From contig NZ_JACNMS010000005.1 of assembly GCF_020595125.1 (NCBI RefSeq), positions 116,534 to 180,533 of the forward strand: DNA of 64,000 nucleotides. Reading direction: 5' to 3'. The translations under genes were made by a program, and so were the position numbers. Below the pieces are notes generated by a model. It ran no database searches. It saw only the letters and a list, made by a program, of their open reading frames with translations, and had not been told where the DNA came from. How positions within the stretch are numbered: position 1 is the first letter of the stretch; every line of letters begins with the position of its first letter. Of this stretch, positions 8,776-17,766 are shown piece by piece. The DNA comes from Jeotgalibacillus aurantiacus. Lineage in GTDB: Bacteria; Bacillota; Bacilli; Bacillales; Jeotgalibacillaceae.

Positions 8776-9564
8776 TTAAATTTCTGAAGCCATGACAACG
8801 TCACCTAAAGGTGTTTCGCTATTGGCATCGGGTTCCTGTGAAATGGCAATCTGGTTCCACTGCTCAAGGTCAAAGTCATTAACGTCCATTTCAAAAACAA
8901 CGGTTCCTGTTCCTGATTCATTGGACTTAAATGTACCTGCACGTTGAGGTGCTTCATCATCAATCAGCCAAACCTGATACACTTCTTCTTCCTGAAGCGG
9001 TCCAAGGGAAGAGGCGTTAATGACGACATTGATTTCAGATCCATTCCGGACGATAGAGGCTGTTCCACTCGGTCCGTTCTCACCTTCGATCGGTGTAAGC
9101 TGAACAAACTGCAGCAGTTCATCAATAGATTCCTGTGTCTCAGCGAGTTCAGTAGACTGGGTCTGAAGTTCACTGAACAGGTAGGCGTTAGCCCCTAATG
9201 ACAGTAATAACACAGCAGCTGCAGGAATCAGCCATTTGGAGCCTGCAGGACGTTTTTTCCTATCCGCAACAAATGGGACCGGTTTTTCAAGCTTCTTTTC
9301 TACCGGTTTCTCATGCGAAATAGTCTTGGATTCAAGCGGTTTTTCCTCCGCAAATACATGGGTTAATACCCGTTCCCTCATGCCTTCAGGTGGTTCAATC
9401 TCCTCTGATTCGTAAGGCAGATCATCAGCCAGCGCATTCCATTCTGCCAGTTCTGTCTGACATTCTTCACAGGAGGAAAGGTGTTTTTCAAACTGTTCTT
9501 TTTCTTCGTTGGTCAGATGACCGTTAAAATAATCAATCAGATGATCACAGTGAACATTAGACAT
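8776..9564 (-). CDS. RskA-type anti-sigma factor
   Basis: 262 residues. The N-terminal zinc-binding anti-sigma (ZAS) domain carries the HLSSCEEC motif and an upstream CDH. A charged linker follows, then one membrane helix at about 111-131 (WLIPAAAVLLLSLGANAYLF). The extracellular RskA C-terminal domain occupies about 150-262. It should hold the ECF sigma factor at the membrane until regulated proteolysis. Its start overlaps the sigma gene end by 8 bases, giving translational coupling. RBS GAAGGAGG. Confidence 0.9.
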   Translation of the reverse strand: MSNVHCDHLIDYFNGHLTNEEKEQFEKHLSSCEECQTELAEWNALADDLPYESEEIEPPEGMRERVLTHVFAEEKPLESKTISHEKPVEKKLEKPVPFVADRKKRPAGSKWLIPAAAVLLLSLGANAYLFSELQTQSTELAETQESIDELLQFVQLTPIEGENGPSGTASIVRNGSEINVVINASSLGPLQEEEVYQVWLIDDEAPQRAGTFKSNESGTGTVVFEMDVNDFDLEQWNQIAISQEPDANSETPLGDVVMASEI

Positions 9565-10120
9565 TTGCCTTTCCTCCTTCCTCGTCGATGTATTTTCGTA
9601 AATGTTTTAGTGCCAAGCGTATCCTTCCTTTAACGGTTCCAAGTGGCAGCCCGGTCTGTTGAGCGATCGCGTCCTGGGTGAGCCCCTTGAAATAAAATAG
9701 TTCAATAATCGTGCGCTGCTCTTCTTTTAATCGGGCAACGGCTTTTCTAACGGCTTGGTTTTTCGTCTTTTCTTCCAGAATATCATCAGGTGTTTCGGCA
9801 GTTTCCTTCAGTGAATCCCGCTCTTCGAATTCCACTGTCGGCTTAGCCGCTGACTTTCTGATCAAATCGAGGGCTTTGTTGCGGGTTATGGTTAACAGCC
9901 AAGAAGAAAATTTCCCTTTCGATTCATCATATTCAGCGTTTGTTCGCCATAGCTTTACAAACACTTCCTGAACCGTTTCTTCTGCAAGGGTGCGGTCTTT
10001 TGTCATTCTGTAAGCAAATGAGTAAACAAGCTTTTCATAGCGGTCGTATAACTGTGCGAGTGCTTCCTTATCATTTTGCCTCAGCCGGACGTAAAGTTCT
10101 GTATCTGTTAAGTTCGGCAT
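9557..10120 (-). CDS. ECF-type RNA polymerase sigma factor (SigK/RskA-like pair)
   Basis: 187 residues with sigma region 2 (about 20-85, including YRMTKDRTLAEETVQEVFVKLW) and region 4 (about 125-175, GLTQDAIAQQTGLPLGTVKGRIRLALKHLR). I place the start at the ATG at 10120 because AAAGGAG lies just upstream; an in-frame extension to 10186 has no RBS. Co-encoded with its RskA-like anti-sigma. The stimulus and regulon cannot be read from this window. Confidence 0.92.
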   Translation of the reverse strand: MPNLTDTELYVRLRQNDKEALAQLYDRYEKLVYSFAYRMTKDRTLAEETVQEVFVKLWRTNAEYDESKGKFSSWLLTITRNKALDLIRKSAAKPTVEFEERDSLKETAETPDDILEEKTKNQAVRKAVARLKEEQRTIIELFYFKGLTQDAIAQQTGLPLGTVKGRIRLALKHLRKYIDEEGGKANV

Positions 10121-10169
10121 AGCAGACTCCTTTACACGATAATTGACTTCTGATTCTATTCTATATGAA

Positions 10170-10198
10170 TAGGACTGCCAACTCAATTTATCGTTACA
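10170..10198 (-). promoter_or_regulatory. Possible ECF autoregulatory promoter
   Basis: On the minus strand, TGTAACG is followed after 16 bases by GTCCTA, about 50 bases before the sigma-factor start. An AAC in the -35 and a GTC in the -10 are the usual ECF pattern, and such sigma factors normally transcribe their own operon. Assignment is inference. Confidence 0.4.
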
Positions 10199-10307
10199 TG
10201 GCTAACGGTTGTATATTGATTTTGGATCATAAAAAAGTCAACTTTTACCCGTTTTTGTTAAAAAATAAACAGGGGAGTGGGTTAATTGTGTGTGTGTTAG
10301 ATAAACC

Positions 10308-10422
10308 GGGCCAGATTCCCCCTTCGCTTTCCGTGGCCGCGCGGTGAGCCAGCTAGCGCTTCGCGCTACGCTGTCTCACCTGTCGCTTCTCTGCCGAGGG
10401 AGTCTACGGACGGACCATGCCC
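10308..10422 (-). repeat. Composite intergenic repeat, copy R4 (B only)
   Basis: 115 bp, reverse orientation, between the mreBH 3' end and the sigma-factor promoter. Module B is complete, with arms CCAGCTAGCG/CGCTACGCTG. The terminal repeats are mostly decayed (GGGCCAGATTCCC versus GGACGGACCATGCCC). Confidence 0.82.
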
Positions 10423-10539
10423 TTTTTGATGCGAACGAATTATTATCGTGAAAAAGAAGAGGTAAAAAAAACGGATCAGGTTCCATCGCTCTCGGCGCTG
10501 CGATAAAGCGGATCATAAATGTCATGTCGTTTAACACAA

Positions 10540-10580
10540 AAGAAAAAGCCGAAACTCTCATAAAAAGAGTTCCGGCTAAA
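10540..10580 (-). terminator. Intrinsic terminator of mreBH
   Basis: AGCCGAAACTC (10547-10557) and GAGTTCCGGCT (10567-10577) pair with one mismatch. Read on the minus strand, the stem is followed by a U-rich run (TTTTTC). Confidence 0.88.
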
Positions 10581-10584
10581 AAGT

Positions 10585-11592
10585 TTATTTTCCTGCTTTT
10601 TGCAGTTTATCGATAACAGATAGTGATTTACCTGTTCCGATTGCGACTGATTCAAGCGGGTTTGGTGCGATGTGGACGGGAACGACGATTTCTTCGCTCA
10701 GCCATTGCTGAACACCGTTTAGTAACGCTCCTCCACCTGTCAGGATGACGCCGCGGTCTACGATGTCTCCACTCAGTTCAGGAGGGCAGTTTTCGAGTGT
10801 TGCACGGATGGATTCAAGAATGCTCATAAGGGATTCCTGAATGGCCGCCTGAATTTCAGTGGATTGCAGTGTGATTGTTTTTGGAAGTCCTGTCACGAGA
10901 TCTCGTCCACGGATTTCCATTTCTGTTACGCTATGTTCGATTGGTGCGTGTCCGATTTCCATTTTGATCTGCTCAGCTGTACGTTCACCGATTAGCAGGT
11001 TATAGGATTTGCGGATATGCTGAATGATGTCTTCATCCATTTTATCGCCGGCAACGCGGATTGTATTGCATGATACGACGCCACCGTATGAAATGATGGC
11101 CACTTCGGTTGTACCGCCACCGATGTCAACAACCACGTTGGCAACAGGCTCGCCTACTGGAAGGTCTGCCCCGATCGCAGCTGCAACAGGCTCTTCAATA
11201 AGATGCACGTGTTTAGCACCACTGAATTTCACCGCATCCTGGATGGCACGGCGCTCAACAGATGTTGCTCCGGATGGCGTACAAACGACTACGCTTGGCT
11301 TACGAAGTGAAAAGCCCATCTTTTTGCCGATTGAAGACATGATGTGCTTGAGCATTTCAGTCGTTACATCAAAGTCAGCGATAACACCGTCTTTTAGTGG
11401 GCGAACCGCTACAATATTACCTGGTGTTTTACCGATCATATTTTTTGCATCTGTTCCAACTGCGAGTACTTTATTTGTATTCACATCAATTGCCACAACA
11501 GATGGCTCATTCATGATGATTCCTTTACTCTTACTGTATACAAGTATATTTGCTGTACCTAAATCGATACCGATTTCTGCATTTGATAACAT
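10585..11592 (-). CDS. mreBH: MreB-family actin homologue MreBH
   Basis: 335 residues, a cytoskeletal ATPase that guides cell-wall synthesis and, in B. subtilis, localises the autolysin LytE. Actin-fold motifs are intact: [14 protein letters not shown] (phosphate 1), [15 protein letters not shown] (phosphate 2) and [13 protein letters not shown] (adenosine). It resembles MreBH rather than MreB or Mbl: the opening residues, [17 protein letters not shown] and the SVIDKLQKA end match MreBH as I remember it, and it is monocistronic, not in an mreBCD cluster. RBS GGAGGA before ATG. No clear sigma-I promoter was found upstream. Confidence 0.9.
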   Translation of the reverse strand: MLSNAEIGIDLGTANILVYSKSKGIIMNEPSVVAIDVNTNKVLAVGTDAKNMIGKTPGNIVAVRPLKDGVIADFDVTTEMLKHIMSSIGKKMGFSLRKPSVVVCTPSGATSVERRAIQDAVKFSGAKHVHLIEEPVAAAIGADLPVGEPVANVVVDIGGGTTEVAIISYGGVVSCNTIRVAGDKMDEDIIQHIRKSYNLLIGERTAEQIKMEIGHAPIEHSVTEMEIRGRDLVTGLPKTITLQSTEIQAAIQESLMSILESIRATLENCPPELSGDIVDRGVILTGGGALLNGVQQWLSEEIVVPVHIAPNPLESVAIGTGKSLSVIDKLQKAGK

Positions 11593-11823
11593 GTCCTATT
11601 CCTCCGATGTCACGTATTCGTCCATGTATAGAAACGTTCTCCGAGTAGTATAGACTATTTAAGAGGTGGATTGGAGGGACGAAGGTAGTAGCGGCGCGAA
11701 TATTACAGGAATGTGATAAGCGTAACAATGTAAAGCGTTCACTATTATCTTGATTTGAAAGGATTGGGCAATTATATGAAAAGGGAGGCTGTAACAAAAG
11801 AATAATCATCCTGTAACGTAATA

Positions 11824-11858
11824 AAACCCTTTCCGCTCATAGACGGAAAGAGTTTCAA
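11824..11858 (-). terminator. Intrinsic terminator of the BMP-MCP operon
   Basis: CTTTCCG (11829-11835) pairs with CGGAAAG (11844-11850), and the flanking bases extend the stem. On the minus strand it runs into GGGTTTTATT. The 180 bases from here to mreBH hold no gene. Confidence 0.78.
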
Positions 11859-11874
11859 TATGCTTTATCTGTCT

Positions 11875-13545
11875 TTATTCACCACGATTGGGTATTTTGA
11901 ATTGGTTCAGCTGTGACTGCATTCTAAGACTCATTTCCTGCAATTGATGAATGGCCTGACTGACTTCTTTGAATGCGAGCTGCTGTTCATCAGCTGATGC
12001 GGAAATTTCTTCGGTACCTGCGGCGGTTTGTTCTGTTACAGCCGAGATATTTTCGATTGCACTTGTCACATCCACAGTGTAAGTCATGGATTCCTGCATG
12101 CTGTTATCCAGGGTGCTGAGCTCACTGTCAATAGACTGAACGCGCGAGGCAATCTGTTTGAACGATGATTCCGTTTCATTCATGGAAGAGAGCTGATGTG
12201 AAGAAAGCTTTTCTCCCTGAACAGCAGCTTCAAGAATTCCATTCATGCCATTTTGAATATTCATGACCATTGAAGTGATTTTGTCCGTCGCATCTGATGA
12301 ATGATTAGCTAACTTTTTCACTTCATTTGCCACAACTGCAAAACCTTTCCCCTGTTCGCCGGCACGTGCTGCTTCAATGGCGGCGTTAAGAGCAAGCAGG
12401 TTCGTCTGATCTGCAATCTCTCTCACGAATTCAGCTGCTTCCTGAATTTCACTCGTAAAGGCTGAGAATGTTTCAAGTTCTTTTTTAATCGAAGAGGAGG
12501 CAGTTGCCGCTTCCTTTGTAAAATGCTTTTGCTGCTCCAGTGATTCCTGTCCGTCTTGCACAGCTTTCAGTGCTTCGTTCCCTTTGACAGCAGAGCGGGA
12601 GGTAAGCTCTTCACTTTGCTGGAAAGTCGACTGCAGCACGGTCATCCGTTCAGATGTATCCTGGATATCTTCAGAGATTGATTGACTTCCTTTTGCCAGT
12701 TCTTCCGTGGAAGAAGCAATCTGACTGCCGCTTTCCTCTAAATGAACAATTTTTTTCGATACATCTTCTGCGAAATCAGCAACCTGATCACTCACTTCAT
12801 GAATGGAAAGGACCGTATCACGCAGGTTTAGCATCATATTACTGAAAGCCTGGTTCAATAGGTTAATCTCAAACTTTGATTTTTTTTCTGTTTCTTCAAT
12901 TTCTACTGTCAGATCACCTTCAGCCACTCGAGAAGCCTGATTCAACATACGGTTGAGTGGGTCCGTGATACGCTTCGAAATGATCATGGACGTGATAAGC
13001 GAGACGATGACAATAACAGCAACCGCTGATAATGAAAAGATCACAATAAATGAAATTTGACGTGCGGTTTCATTAACGGAAGCGGCGTACCAGTCATCAG
13101 CAAGGACGGTCAGCAGGTAGAGATCATTCAAGATGCCACCGACTCTTGCTGACTGACGGTTTGTTTCACTGACATTACCCTGATCAAGCGCTTCTCCAGC
13201 AGCTAAAGTCAAATCATTGAACTTTGATTGAATGATACCTAATTGCTCTGACTGTACGCCATCTGGCAAACGTGACAGCAGGTCTTCGATAAAGCTTTCT
13301 GTTTCCATCAGCTGATTTTGCGTGTTCAGCCGATTGTTCTCTGTCGGACTTAAGCTGAAATTGGCCAGTGACTGTTGAATAATCAGCATATCGCTGTTTA
13401 AAGCTTCTATATCCGTTAAAATATCAACGTCATTTTCACCCGCAGAGCTCATGCTGACCATTTGCCAGACAATGAATAAAATAATCGCGGTTGAGAGAAT
13501 GAGTGGGATGAGGGCCAGTAAAAATAATCGTTTTTTTAATGTCAT
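11875..13545 (-). CDS. Methyl-accepting chemotaxis protein (partner of BMP lipoprotein)
   Basis: 556 residues. Membrane helix 1 at about 7-28, an extracellular four-helix-type domain at about 35-165, helix 2 at about 168-190, a HAMP domain at about 190-245, then the signalling coiled coil. The hairpin tip [38 protein letters not shown] region that binds CheA/CheW is perfect. The gene starts 11 bases after the BMP lipoprotein stop, with AAAGGAG overlapping that stop, so the two are translationally coupled. Transcribed from the sigma-D promoter at 14615-14641. Confidence 0.94.
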   Translation of the reverse strand: MTLKKRLFLLALIPLILSTAIILFIVWQMVSMSSAGENDVDILTDIEALNSDMLIIQQSLANFSLSPTENNRLNTQNQLMETESFIEDLLSRLPDGVQSEQLGIIQSKFNDLTLAAGEALDQGNVSETNRQSARVGGILNDLYLLTVLADDWYAASVNETARQISFIVIFSLSAVAVIVIVSLITSMIISKRITDPLNRMLNQASRVAEGDLTVEIEETEKKSKFEINLLNQAFSNMMLNLRDTVLSIHEVSDQVADFAEDVSKKIVHLEESGSQIASSTEELAKGSQSISEDIQDTSERMTVLQSTFQQSEELTSRSAVKGNEALKAVQDGQESLEQQKHFTKEAATASSSIKKELETFSAFTSEIQEAAEFVREIADQTNLLALNAAIEAARAGEQGKGFAVVANEVKKLANHSSDATDKITSMVMNIQNGMNGILEAAVQGEKLSSHQLSSMNETESSFKQIASRVQSIDSELSTLDNSMQESMTYTVDVTSAIENISAVTEQTAAGTEEISASADEQQLAFKEVSQAIHQLQEMSLRMQSQLNQFKIPNRGE

Positions 13546-13556
13546 GGTTTACTCCT

Positions 13557-14534
13557 TTACTTCACAGTTTCAGGAACGTCGATATCGCCGGAAATGATTT
13601 TTTGACGGACGTCAATGAGCATGGCTTTCCCGTTCATATCTGCTTCAAACAATCGGATCTCAGCCAATCCGACGCCATCTTCTTTTAACCCGAGTTCATA
13701 GCTTTCTTCCGGCAGTTCGCCTGAAATCAGATCATTAACAAGCTCGTAAACAGCGATATCCACATTTTTCATCATGGATGTCACCACAGATTTTTCAGCG
13801 GTATAGAACTGATCAGTATCAACACCTGCCGAGAAAATGCCGCGATCCTGTGCTTCAAGAATCGCACCGGTTCCGGTATAACCGGCAGCCGGATAAATAA
13901 AGTCTGCACCAGCTTCGATCTGCTTTGCCGCTATGGAACGGCCGAGGTCTGCATCACCGAAATCACCTGCGTACTCAGTAATGATCTTAATGTCAGGGTT
14001 TACATATTTGGCTCCGGCTGTGAAACCTGCTTCAAACCGGTGAATAACCGGTGCATCAACCCCTCCTATAAATCCAAGGGTGTTGGTCTTCGTTGCCATC
14101 GCAGCAACCACTCCAACAAGAAAGCTGCCTTCGTGGTCTTTAAAGGTCATTGAAATGACGTTATCGATTTCAGAAGTTCCATCTATCAGTAAGAATTGCT
14201 GATCCGGATAAGCCTCTGCTGTTTTCTCCAGTGCTTCCTGCACAGAAAAGCCCAAACCGACAATCAGGTCGTAATCTCCTTCAACAAGCTCCAGAAGTTT
14301 TTCCTCATAATTGCCTTCCGGGGCTTCCCGGTAATCAAATAAAATATTCAGCTCGTTCCGCGCGCGCTCAAGGCCGCTGAACGCTGCATCATTAAAGGAA
14401 CCGTCGCCAAGACCGGTATCTGATAATAAAATGCCAACTTTTGCGTCAAAGAGTGTACGTGTATCAGCAGCCTGAGACACACATCCGCTGAGAATCAATG
14501 CGATAAACATCAGTGGAATCTTCCATTTTTTCAT
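13557..14534 (-). CDS. BMP (Med/PnrA) family substrate-binding lipoprotein
   Basis: 325 residues with a lipobox (LILSGC, lipidated Cys18), so anchored to the outer face of the membrane. The body is the basic-membrane-protein fold that binds purine nucleosides in PnrA/TmpC: GILLSDTGLGDGSFNDAAFSG near the N-terminus, then LGFIGGVDAPVIHRFEAGF and QIEAGADFIYPAAGYTGTG. No ABC permease or ATPase gene is nearby. Instead it is followed by a chemoreceptor and driven by a sigma-D promoter, which suggests it presents a ligand to that receptor (inference). Confidence 0.9.
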   Translation of the reverse strand: MKKWKIPLMFIALILSGCVSQAADTRTLFDAKVGILLSDTGLGDGSFNDAAFSGLERARNELNILFDYREAPEGNYEEKLLELVEGDYDLIVGLGFSVQEALEKTAEAYPDQQFLLIDGTSEIDNVISMTFKDHEGSFLVGVVAAMATKTNTLGFIGGVDAPVIHRFEAGFTAGAKYVNPDIKIITEYAGDFGDADLGRSIAAKQIEAGADFIYPAAGYTGTGAILEAQDRGIFSAGVDTDQFYTAEKSVVTSMMKNVDIAVYELVNDLISGELPEESYELGLKEDGVGLAEIRLFEADMNGKAMLIDVRQKIISGDIDVPETVK

Positions 14535-14614
14535 TTGTGACTGAACCTCCTGTAAATAAACTTAATCATGCGAAAAGAACTAGTAAGATGAATTGAATCT
14601 TTAGTACCTGTTTA

Positions 14615-14641
14615 ATATCGGCAAAAAACCTCTGCCATTTA
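14615..14641 (-). promoter_or_regulatory. Sigma-D promoter of the BMP-MCP operon
   Basis: On the minus strand TAAA, 15-bp spacer, GCCGATAT: essentially the sigma-D consensus (TAAA-N15-GCCGATAA). It overlaps the ykhA terminator stem and lies about 80 bases upstream of the lipoprotein start. Confidence 0.85.
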
Positions 14642-14658
14642 CACTTTGCAGAGGTTTT
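14625..14658 (-). terminator. Intrinsic terminator of ykhA
   Basis: AAAACCTCTGC (14625-14635) and GCAGAGGTTTT (14648-14658) form a perfect 11-bp stem. On the minus strand it ends in a U-tract (TTTTTTGCC) that is at the same time the spacer of the sigma-D promoter. Confidence 0.92.
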
Positions 14659-14667
14659 ACGAAAAAT

Positions 14668-15195
14668 TTACGCGTTATTCTTTTTCTTCAGTGCATCAGG
14701 AGAGAAGAAGGAAGCGAGCTCCTGACTGTGCATTTTCCTTGCTTTCCGGTGAGCCGCACGGTTTTCAGCTGTTTCATTTAACCAGATTTCCTCTTCGGTT
14801 TCAGGGACGATTTGTGGAACTTTTGCCGGTTTGCCGTCCTCGCCAAGCGCAACGAAGGTGAGAAATGAGATGGCTGCAACCGCCTGTTCGCCCGTCAACA
14901 GTTTTTCTCTTGTCACCCGGACAAACACCTCCATGGAACTCGTTCCGGTATAAGACACAAATGCTTCTAGTGTCACAGCATCCCCGACACGGATCGGCTT
15001 CAGGAAGTCTACTGAGTCAGTTGATGCCGTCACTACGGGCTTCCGCGCAAGCTTAATCGCCGCGATGGAGGCAACGTTGTCGATATATGCCATCAGCTTG
15101 CCGCCAAACAGTGTCCCGTGATGATTCGTATCAGGAGGGAGGACATTGCTCGTCTGGATGGTTCTCGTCTCACTCATGAATTTCTTTTCAGTCAT
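14668..15195 (-). CDS. ykhA: Acyl-CoA thioesterase, hotdog fold (YkhA)
   Basis: About 175 residues. Single hotdog domain with the acyl-CoA thioesterase motif HHGTLFGGKLMAYIDNVASIAA and the PIRVGDAVTLEAFVSYTGTSSMEV strand pair. Hydrolyses acyl-CoA thioesters in the cytoplasm; in Bacillus the substrate is likely short- to medium-chain. I use the second in-frame ATG (15195), which has AGAGGGG upstream, rather than 15216. The C-terminal tail after residue 150 is basic and helical, usual for YkhA. Confidence 0.9.
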   Translation of the reverse strand: MTEKKFMSETRTIQTSNVLPPDTNHHGTLFGGKLMAYIDNVASIAAIKLARKPVVTASTDSVDFLKPIRVGDAVTLEAFVSYTGTSSMEVFVRVTREKLLTGEQAVAAISFLTFVALGEDGKPAKVPQIVPETEEEIWLNETAENRAAHRKARKMHSQELASFFSPDALKKKNNA

Positions 15196-15225
15196 TACAG
15201 CCAGCCCCTCTCGCAATAGGATAAA

Positions 15226-15290
15226 AATGAAAAACCGGATTCCGTCTCAGACTGCAGACGAAGCAGTACTAAAACAGAATCCGGTTTAAA
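15226..15290 (-). terminator. Long stem-loop terminator after the small membrane gene
   Basis: AAACCGGATTC (15232-15242) pairs perfectly with GAATCCGGTTT (15277-15287). The loop contains two alternative small hairpins (CGTCT/AGACG and ACTGC/GCAGT). On the minus strand it ends in TTTTTCATTTTT. Confidence 0.82.
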
Positions 15291-15299
15291 AATTGGTCA

Positions 15300-15428
15300 T
15301 TATGGCAGAGGATCGATTTTTTCAGCATCCTTTGTGTTTAAAGGTAAACGCAGAAAATACATAATTGCTCCTCCGACAAGGCCGATTAAAGCACAGAAAC
15401 CAAGAAGAATCGTTGTCATATATAACAT
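15300..15428 (-). CDS. Small single-pass membrane protein, 42 aa
   Basis: An ORF below common length limits: starts ATG at 15428 (minus), ends TAA at 15300. AAAGGAGG lies 9 bases upstream, a perfect RBS, and a dedicated terminator follows 13 bases after the stop. Residues 5-27 are a hydrophobic helix with glycines (TTILLGFCALIGLVGGAIMY), followed by LRLPLN and an acidic tail ending KIDPLP. Topology would be N-out/C-in by the positive-inside rule. It sits alone between ampS and ykhA on the same strand. No family recognised. Confidence 0.75.
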   Translation of the reverse strand: MLYMTTILLGFCALIGLVGGAIMYFLRLPLNTKDAEKIDPLP

Positions 15429-15528
15429 AAGCGGCAGCCTCCTTTCACCGTACAGGGTACATTCTCATTCTAAGTATAAAGGATTTGAATGTGAATAGGA
15501 AACGCTTTTTCAGTGAAACATGATTTCC

Positions 15529-16761
15529 TTAAAATGCCCAGTCTCCGTTGCGGAATACAGGTTCAACCGTACCATCCTCTAAAATGCCGTCGATGTTCAT
15601 CTGATCAGAGCCAATCATGAAATCTACGTGTGTAATACTTGAGTTCAGTCCTTTTTCAGCCAGTTCATCCTGACTCATTGTTTTTCCGCCTTCCACACAG
15701 AATGCGTAAGCACTGCCGATGGCGAGGTGATTCGAAGCATTCTCGTCGAACAGCGTGTTAAAGAAAAGAACGTTAGACTGCGAAATAGGGGACTGATGTG
15801 GTACAAGCGCCACTTCTCCAAGACGATGCGAACCTTCATCGGTGCTGATCAGATTTTTCAGGATTTCTTCTCCTTCATCTGCCTTCACATCGGTGATACG
15901 GCCGTTTTCAAAAGTAAGGGTAAAGCCGTCAATAATATTACCGCCATAGCTGAGTGGTTTTGTGTTCGTAACATGACCTGATACGCCATCCTTGTGAGGT
16001 ACCGTGAATACTTCTTCCGTTGGCATGTTGGCCATAAACGTATTGCCTTTTTCGTTCACACTGCCGGCACCAGCCCAGATATGCCCCTTAGGAAGCTCAA
16101 TTGTCAGGTCAGTTCCAGGTGCTGTGTAATGCAGCTTACTGTATTTCTTATTATTGAGATAATCCGCTTTTTCATGCAGCGTTTCATCGTGTTTCTTCCA
16201 TGCTGCAACAGGGTCAGCCTGATCCACACGGACTGCTTTGAAAATGGCTGTCCAAAGTGCATCGACTGCTTCCTGTTCATCCAGCTCCGGAAATACTTTC
16301 TTCGCCCAGCCGACAGATGGAGCGGCAATAACGGTCCAGCTCACTTTATCAGACTGGATATATTGACGGTACTTTTCCATTGCTTTACCTGCAGCGCGCT
16401 GGAAATCGGAGATGCGCTGAGACTCAACGCCTTTCATCAGATCAGGACTTGCTGACACGATATTCATAAAAGCTGCGCCTTTTTCAGCAAGCTGTTCGCG
16501 TTCCTGACGTTTCCAGTCCGGAAATTCCCCGAAAGAATCTGCAGGAGCAAGCGTATAGCGAAGCTTCGATACTTCATCATCTGACCAGTCAACAAATACC
16601 TGACGTGCACCGGCTTCATAAGCCTTTTTCGTTACAAGGCGGACAAATGGTGCATTGTCAATGGAAGCCCCGATATATAAATACTGATCTTTCTGTATGT
16701 TTACTCCTACCTTTACAGCCAGGTCTGCATATTTCTCAAACATTTCTGAATGACTTGTCAT
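15529..16761 (-). CDS. ampS: M29 family metallo-aminopeptidase (AmpS/PepS)
   Basis: About 410 residues. Cytoplasmic aminopeptidase with a dinuclear metal site. Motifs: GSVNEKGNTFMANMPTEEVFT, then GEVALVPHQSPI, FNTLFDENASNHLAIG and THVDFMIGS, which supply the Glu/His/Asp metal ligands of M29 peptidases. I place the start at 16761, with AAAGGAG upstream, not at 16800 where an upstream ATG has no RBS. Monocistronic, diverging from motA. Confidence 0.94.
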   Translation of the reverse strand: MTSHSEMFEKYADLAVKVGVNIQKDQYLYIGASIDNAPFVRLVTKKAYEAGARQVFVDWSDDEVSKLRYTLAPADSFGEFPDWKRQEREQLAEKGAAFMNIVSASPDLMKGVESQRISDFQRAAGKAMEKYRQYIQSDKVSWTVIAAPSVGWAKKVFPELDEQEAVDALWTAIFKAVRVDQADPVAAWKKHDETLHEKADYLNNKKYSKLHYTAPGTDLTIELPKGHIWAGAGSVNEKGNTFMANMPTEEVFTVPHKDGVSGHVTNTKPLSYGGNIIDGFTLTFENGRITDVKADEGEEILKNLISTDEGSHRLGEVALVPHQSPISQSNVLFFNTLFDENASNHLAIGSAYAFCVEGGKTMSQDELAEKGLNSSITHVDFMIGSDQMNIDGILEDGTVEPVFRNGDWAF

Positions 16762-16894
16762 TGTGAAATCTCCTTTAATTATGTATTTAGTACACTTCAT
16801 ATTTTATCAGTGTGTTTGAAAAAATCAAAAAATACTTTACCCGTGTAAGCAGCCAATGAGTTAAGGCATTTTAAACGTAAGTGTAATAAAGTTC

Positions 16895-16921
16895 TAAAGA
16901 CAAAAAGGAAGTGACCGATAT
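16895..16921 (+). promoter_or_regulatory. Sigma-D promoter of motAB
   Basis: TAAA (16895-16898), 15-bp spacer, ACCGATAT (16914-16921), close to the flagellar sigma-D consensus. It ends 44 bases before the motA start codon. Confidence 0.82.
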
Positions 16922-16965
16922 AAGCAATAGAGATAGAGAAAAATTGTGATTGTGGGTGAATTGAT

Positions 16966-17766
16966 TTGGATAAATCCTCTCTTTTTGGTGTTATTTTAGG
17001 TTTTCTGGCGATTGGATCCGGAATTATACTGAAAGGTGCGCCACCAGAAGTACTGTTAAATGGACCGGCTTTCCTGATTATTATTATGGGAACAGTAGCA
17101 GCAGTAACGATTGCATTCCCAATGAGTGAATTGAAAAGAGTGCCAAAGCTGTTTGGTATTTTATTTAAAGAAAGCAAGGGAACGGATGTACAGGATGTTA
17201 TTCAAATGTTCGGCGAATGGGCTGAACTGGCGAGAAAAGAAGGACTGCTGGCGCTTGAATCAAAGACCGCTGACATTGAAGATTCTTTTTTGCGGAATGG
17301 TCTTGGACTCGCAATCGACGGTCAAAACGCCGATTATATCAGAGATGTATTAACAGAAGAAATTGATGCGATGGAAGAAAGACACCATTCAGGAGCTGCT
17401 ATTTTCACTCAGGCAGGGACATATGCACCAACTCTTGGTGTACTTGGAGCGGTAGTTGGTCTGATTGCTGCACTTGGTGACCTGAATGACACCGAAGCAC
17501 TCGGTCATGCGATTGCCGCTGCATTCGTTGCTACACTCCTAGGGATTTTCACAGGTTATGTATTATGGCACCCATTTGCCAATAAGTTAAAGCGTAAATC
17601 GACAAAAGAAGTTATGGTTAAAAATATGATGATCGAAGGGATCTTGTCTGTCCTTGAAGGAGAGGCACCGCGCGTCATCGAACAAAAACTTGCCTCTTAC
17701 CTGCCGGCAAAAGAACGCGAGCAGCTTATGGCTGAAGGCGGTGTGAGACAAAATGCCGAAGCGTAA
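16966..17766 (+). CDS. motA: Flagellar stator protein MotA
   Basis: 266 residues, four membrane helices, forms the proton channel with MotB. It matches the B. subtilis MotA type (H+-driven) rather than MotP. Landmarks: the cytoplasmic loop WAELARKEGLLALESK, the conserved proline/charge region, and helices 3-4 with AGTYAPTLGVLGAVVGLIAAL and GHAIAAAFVATLLGIFTGYVLWHP. TTG start; the best RBS-like stretch is GGGTG six bases upstream, weak. Overlaps motB by 14 bases. Confidence 0.95.
   Translation: MDKSSLFGVILGFLAIGSGIILKGAPPEVLLNGPAFLIIIMGTVAAVTIAFPMSELKRVPKLFGILFKESKGTDVQDVIQMFGEWAELARKEGLLALESKTADIEDSFLRNGLGLAIDGQNADYIRDVLTEEIDAMEERHHSGAAIFTQAGTYAPTLGVLGAVVGLIAALGDLNDTEALGHAIAAAFVATLLGIFTGYVLWHPFANKLKRKSTKEVMVKNMMIEGILSVLEGEAPRVIEQKLASYLPAKEREQLMAEGGVRQNAEA

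Noticed and set aside
10585..11592. Naming this gene mreB or mbl
   Set aside because: Monocistronic and closer in key stretches to MreBH as I remember it; no mreC/mreD adjacent.
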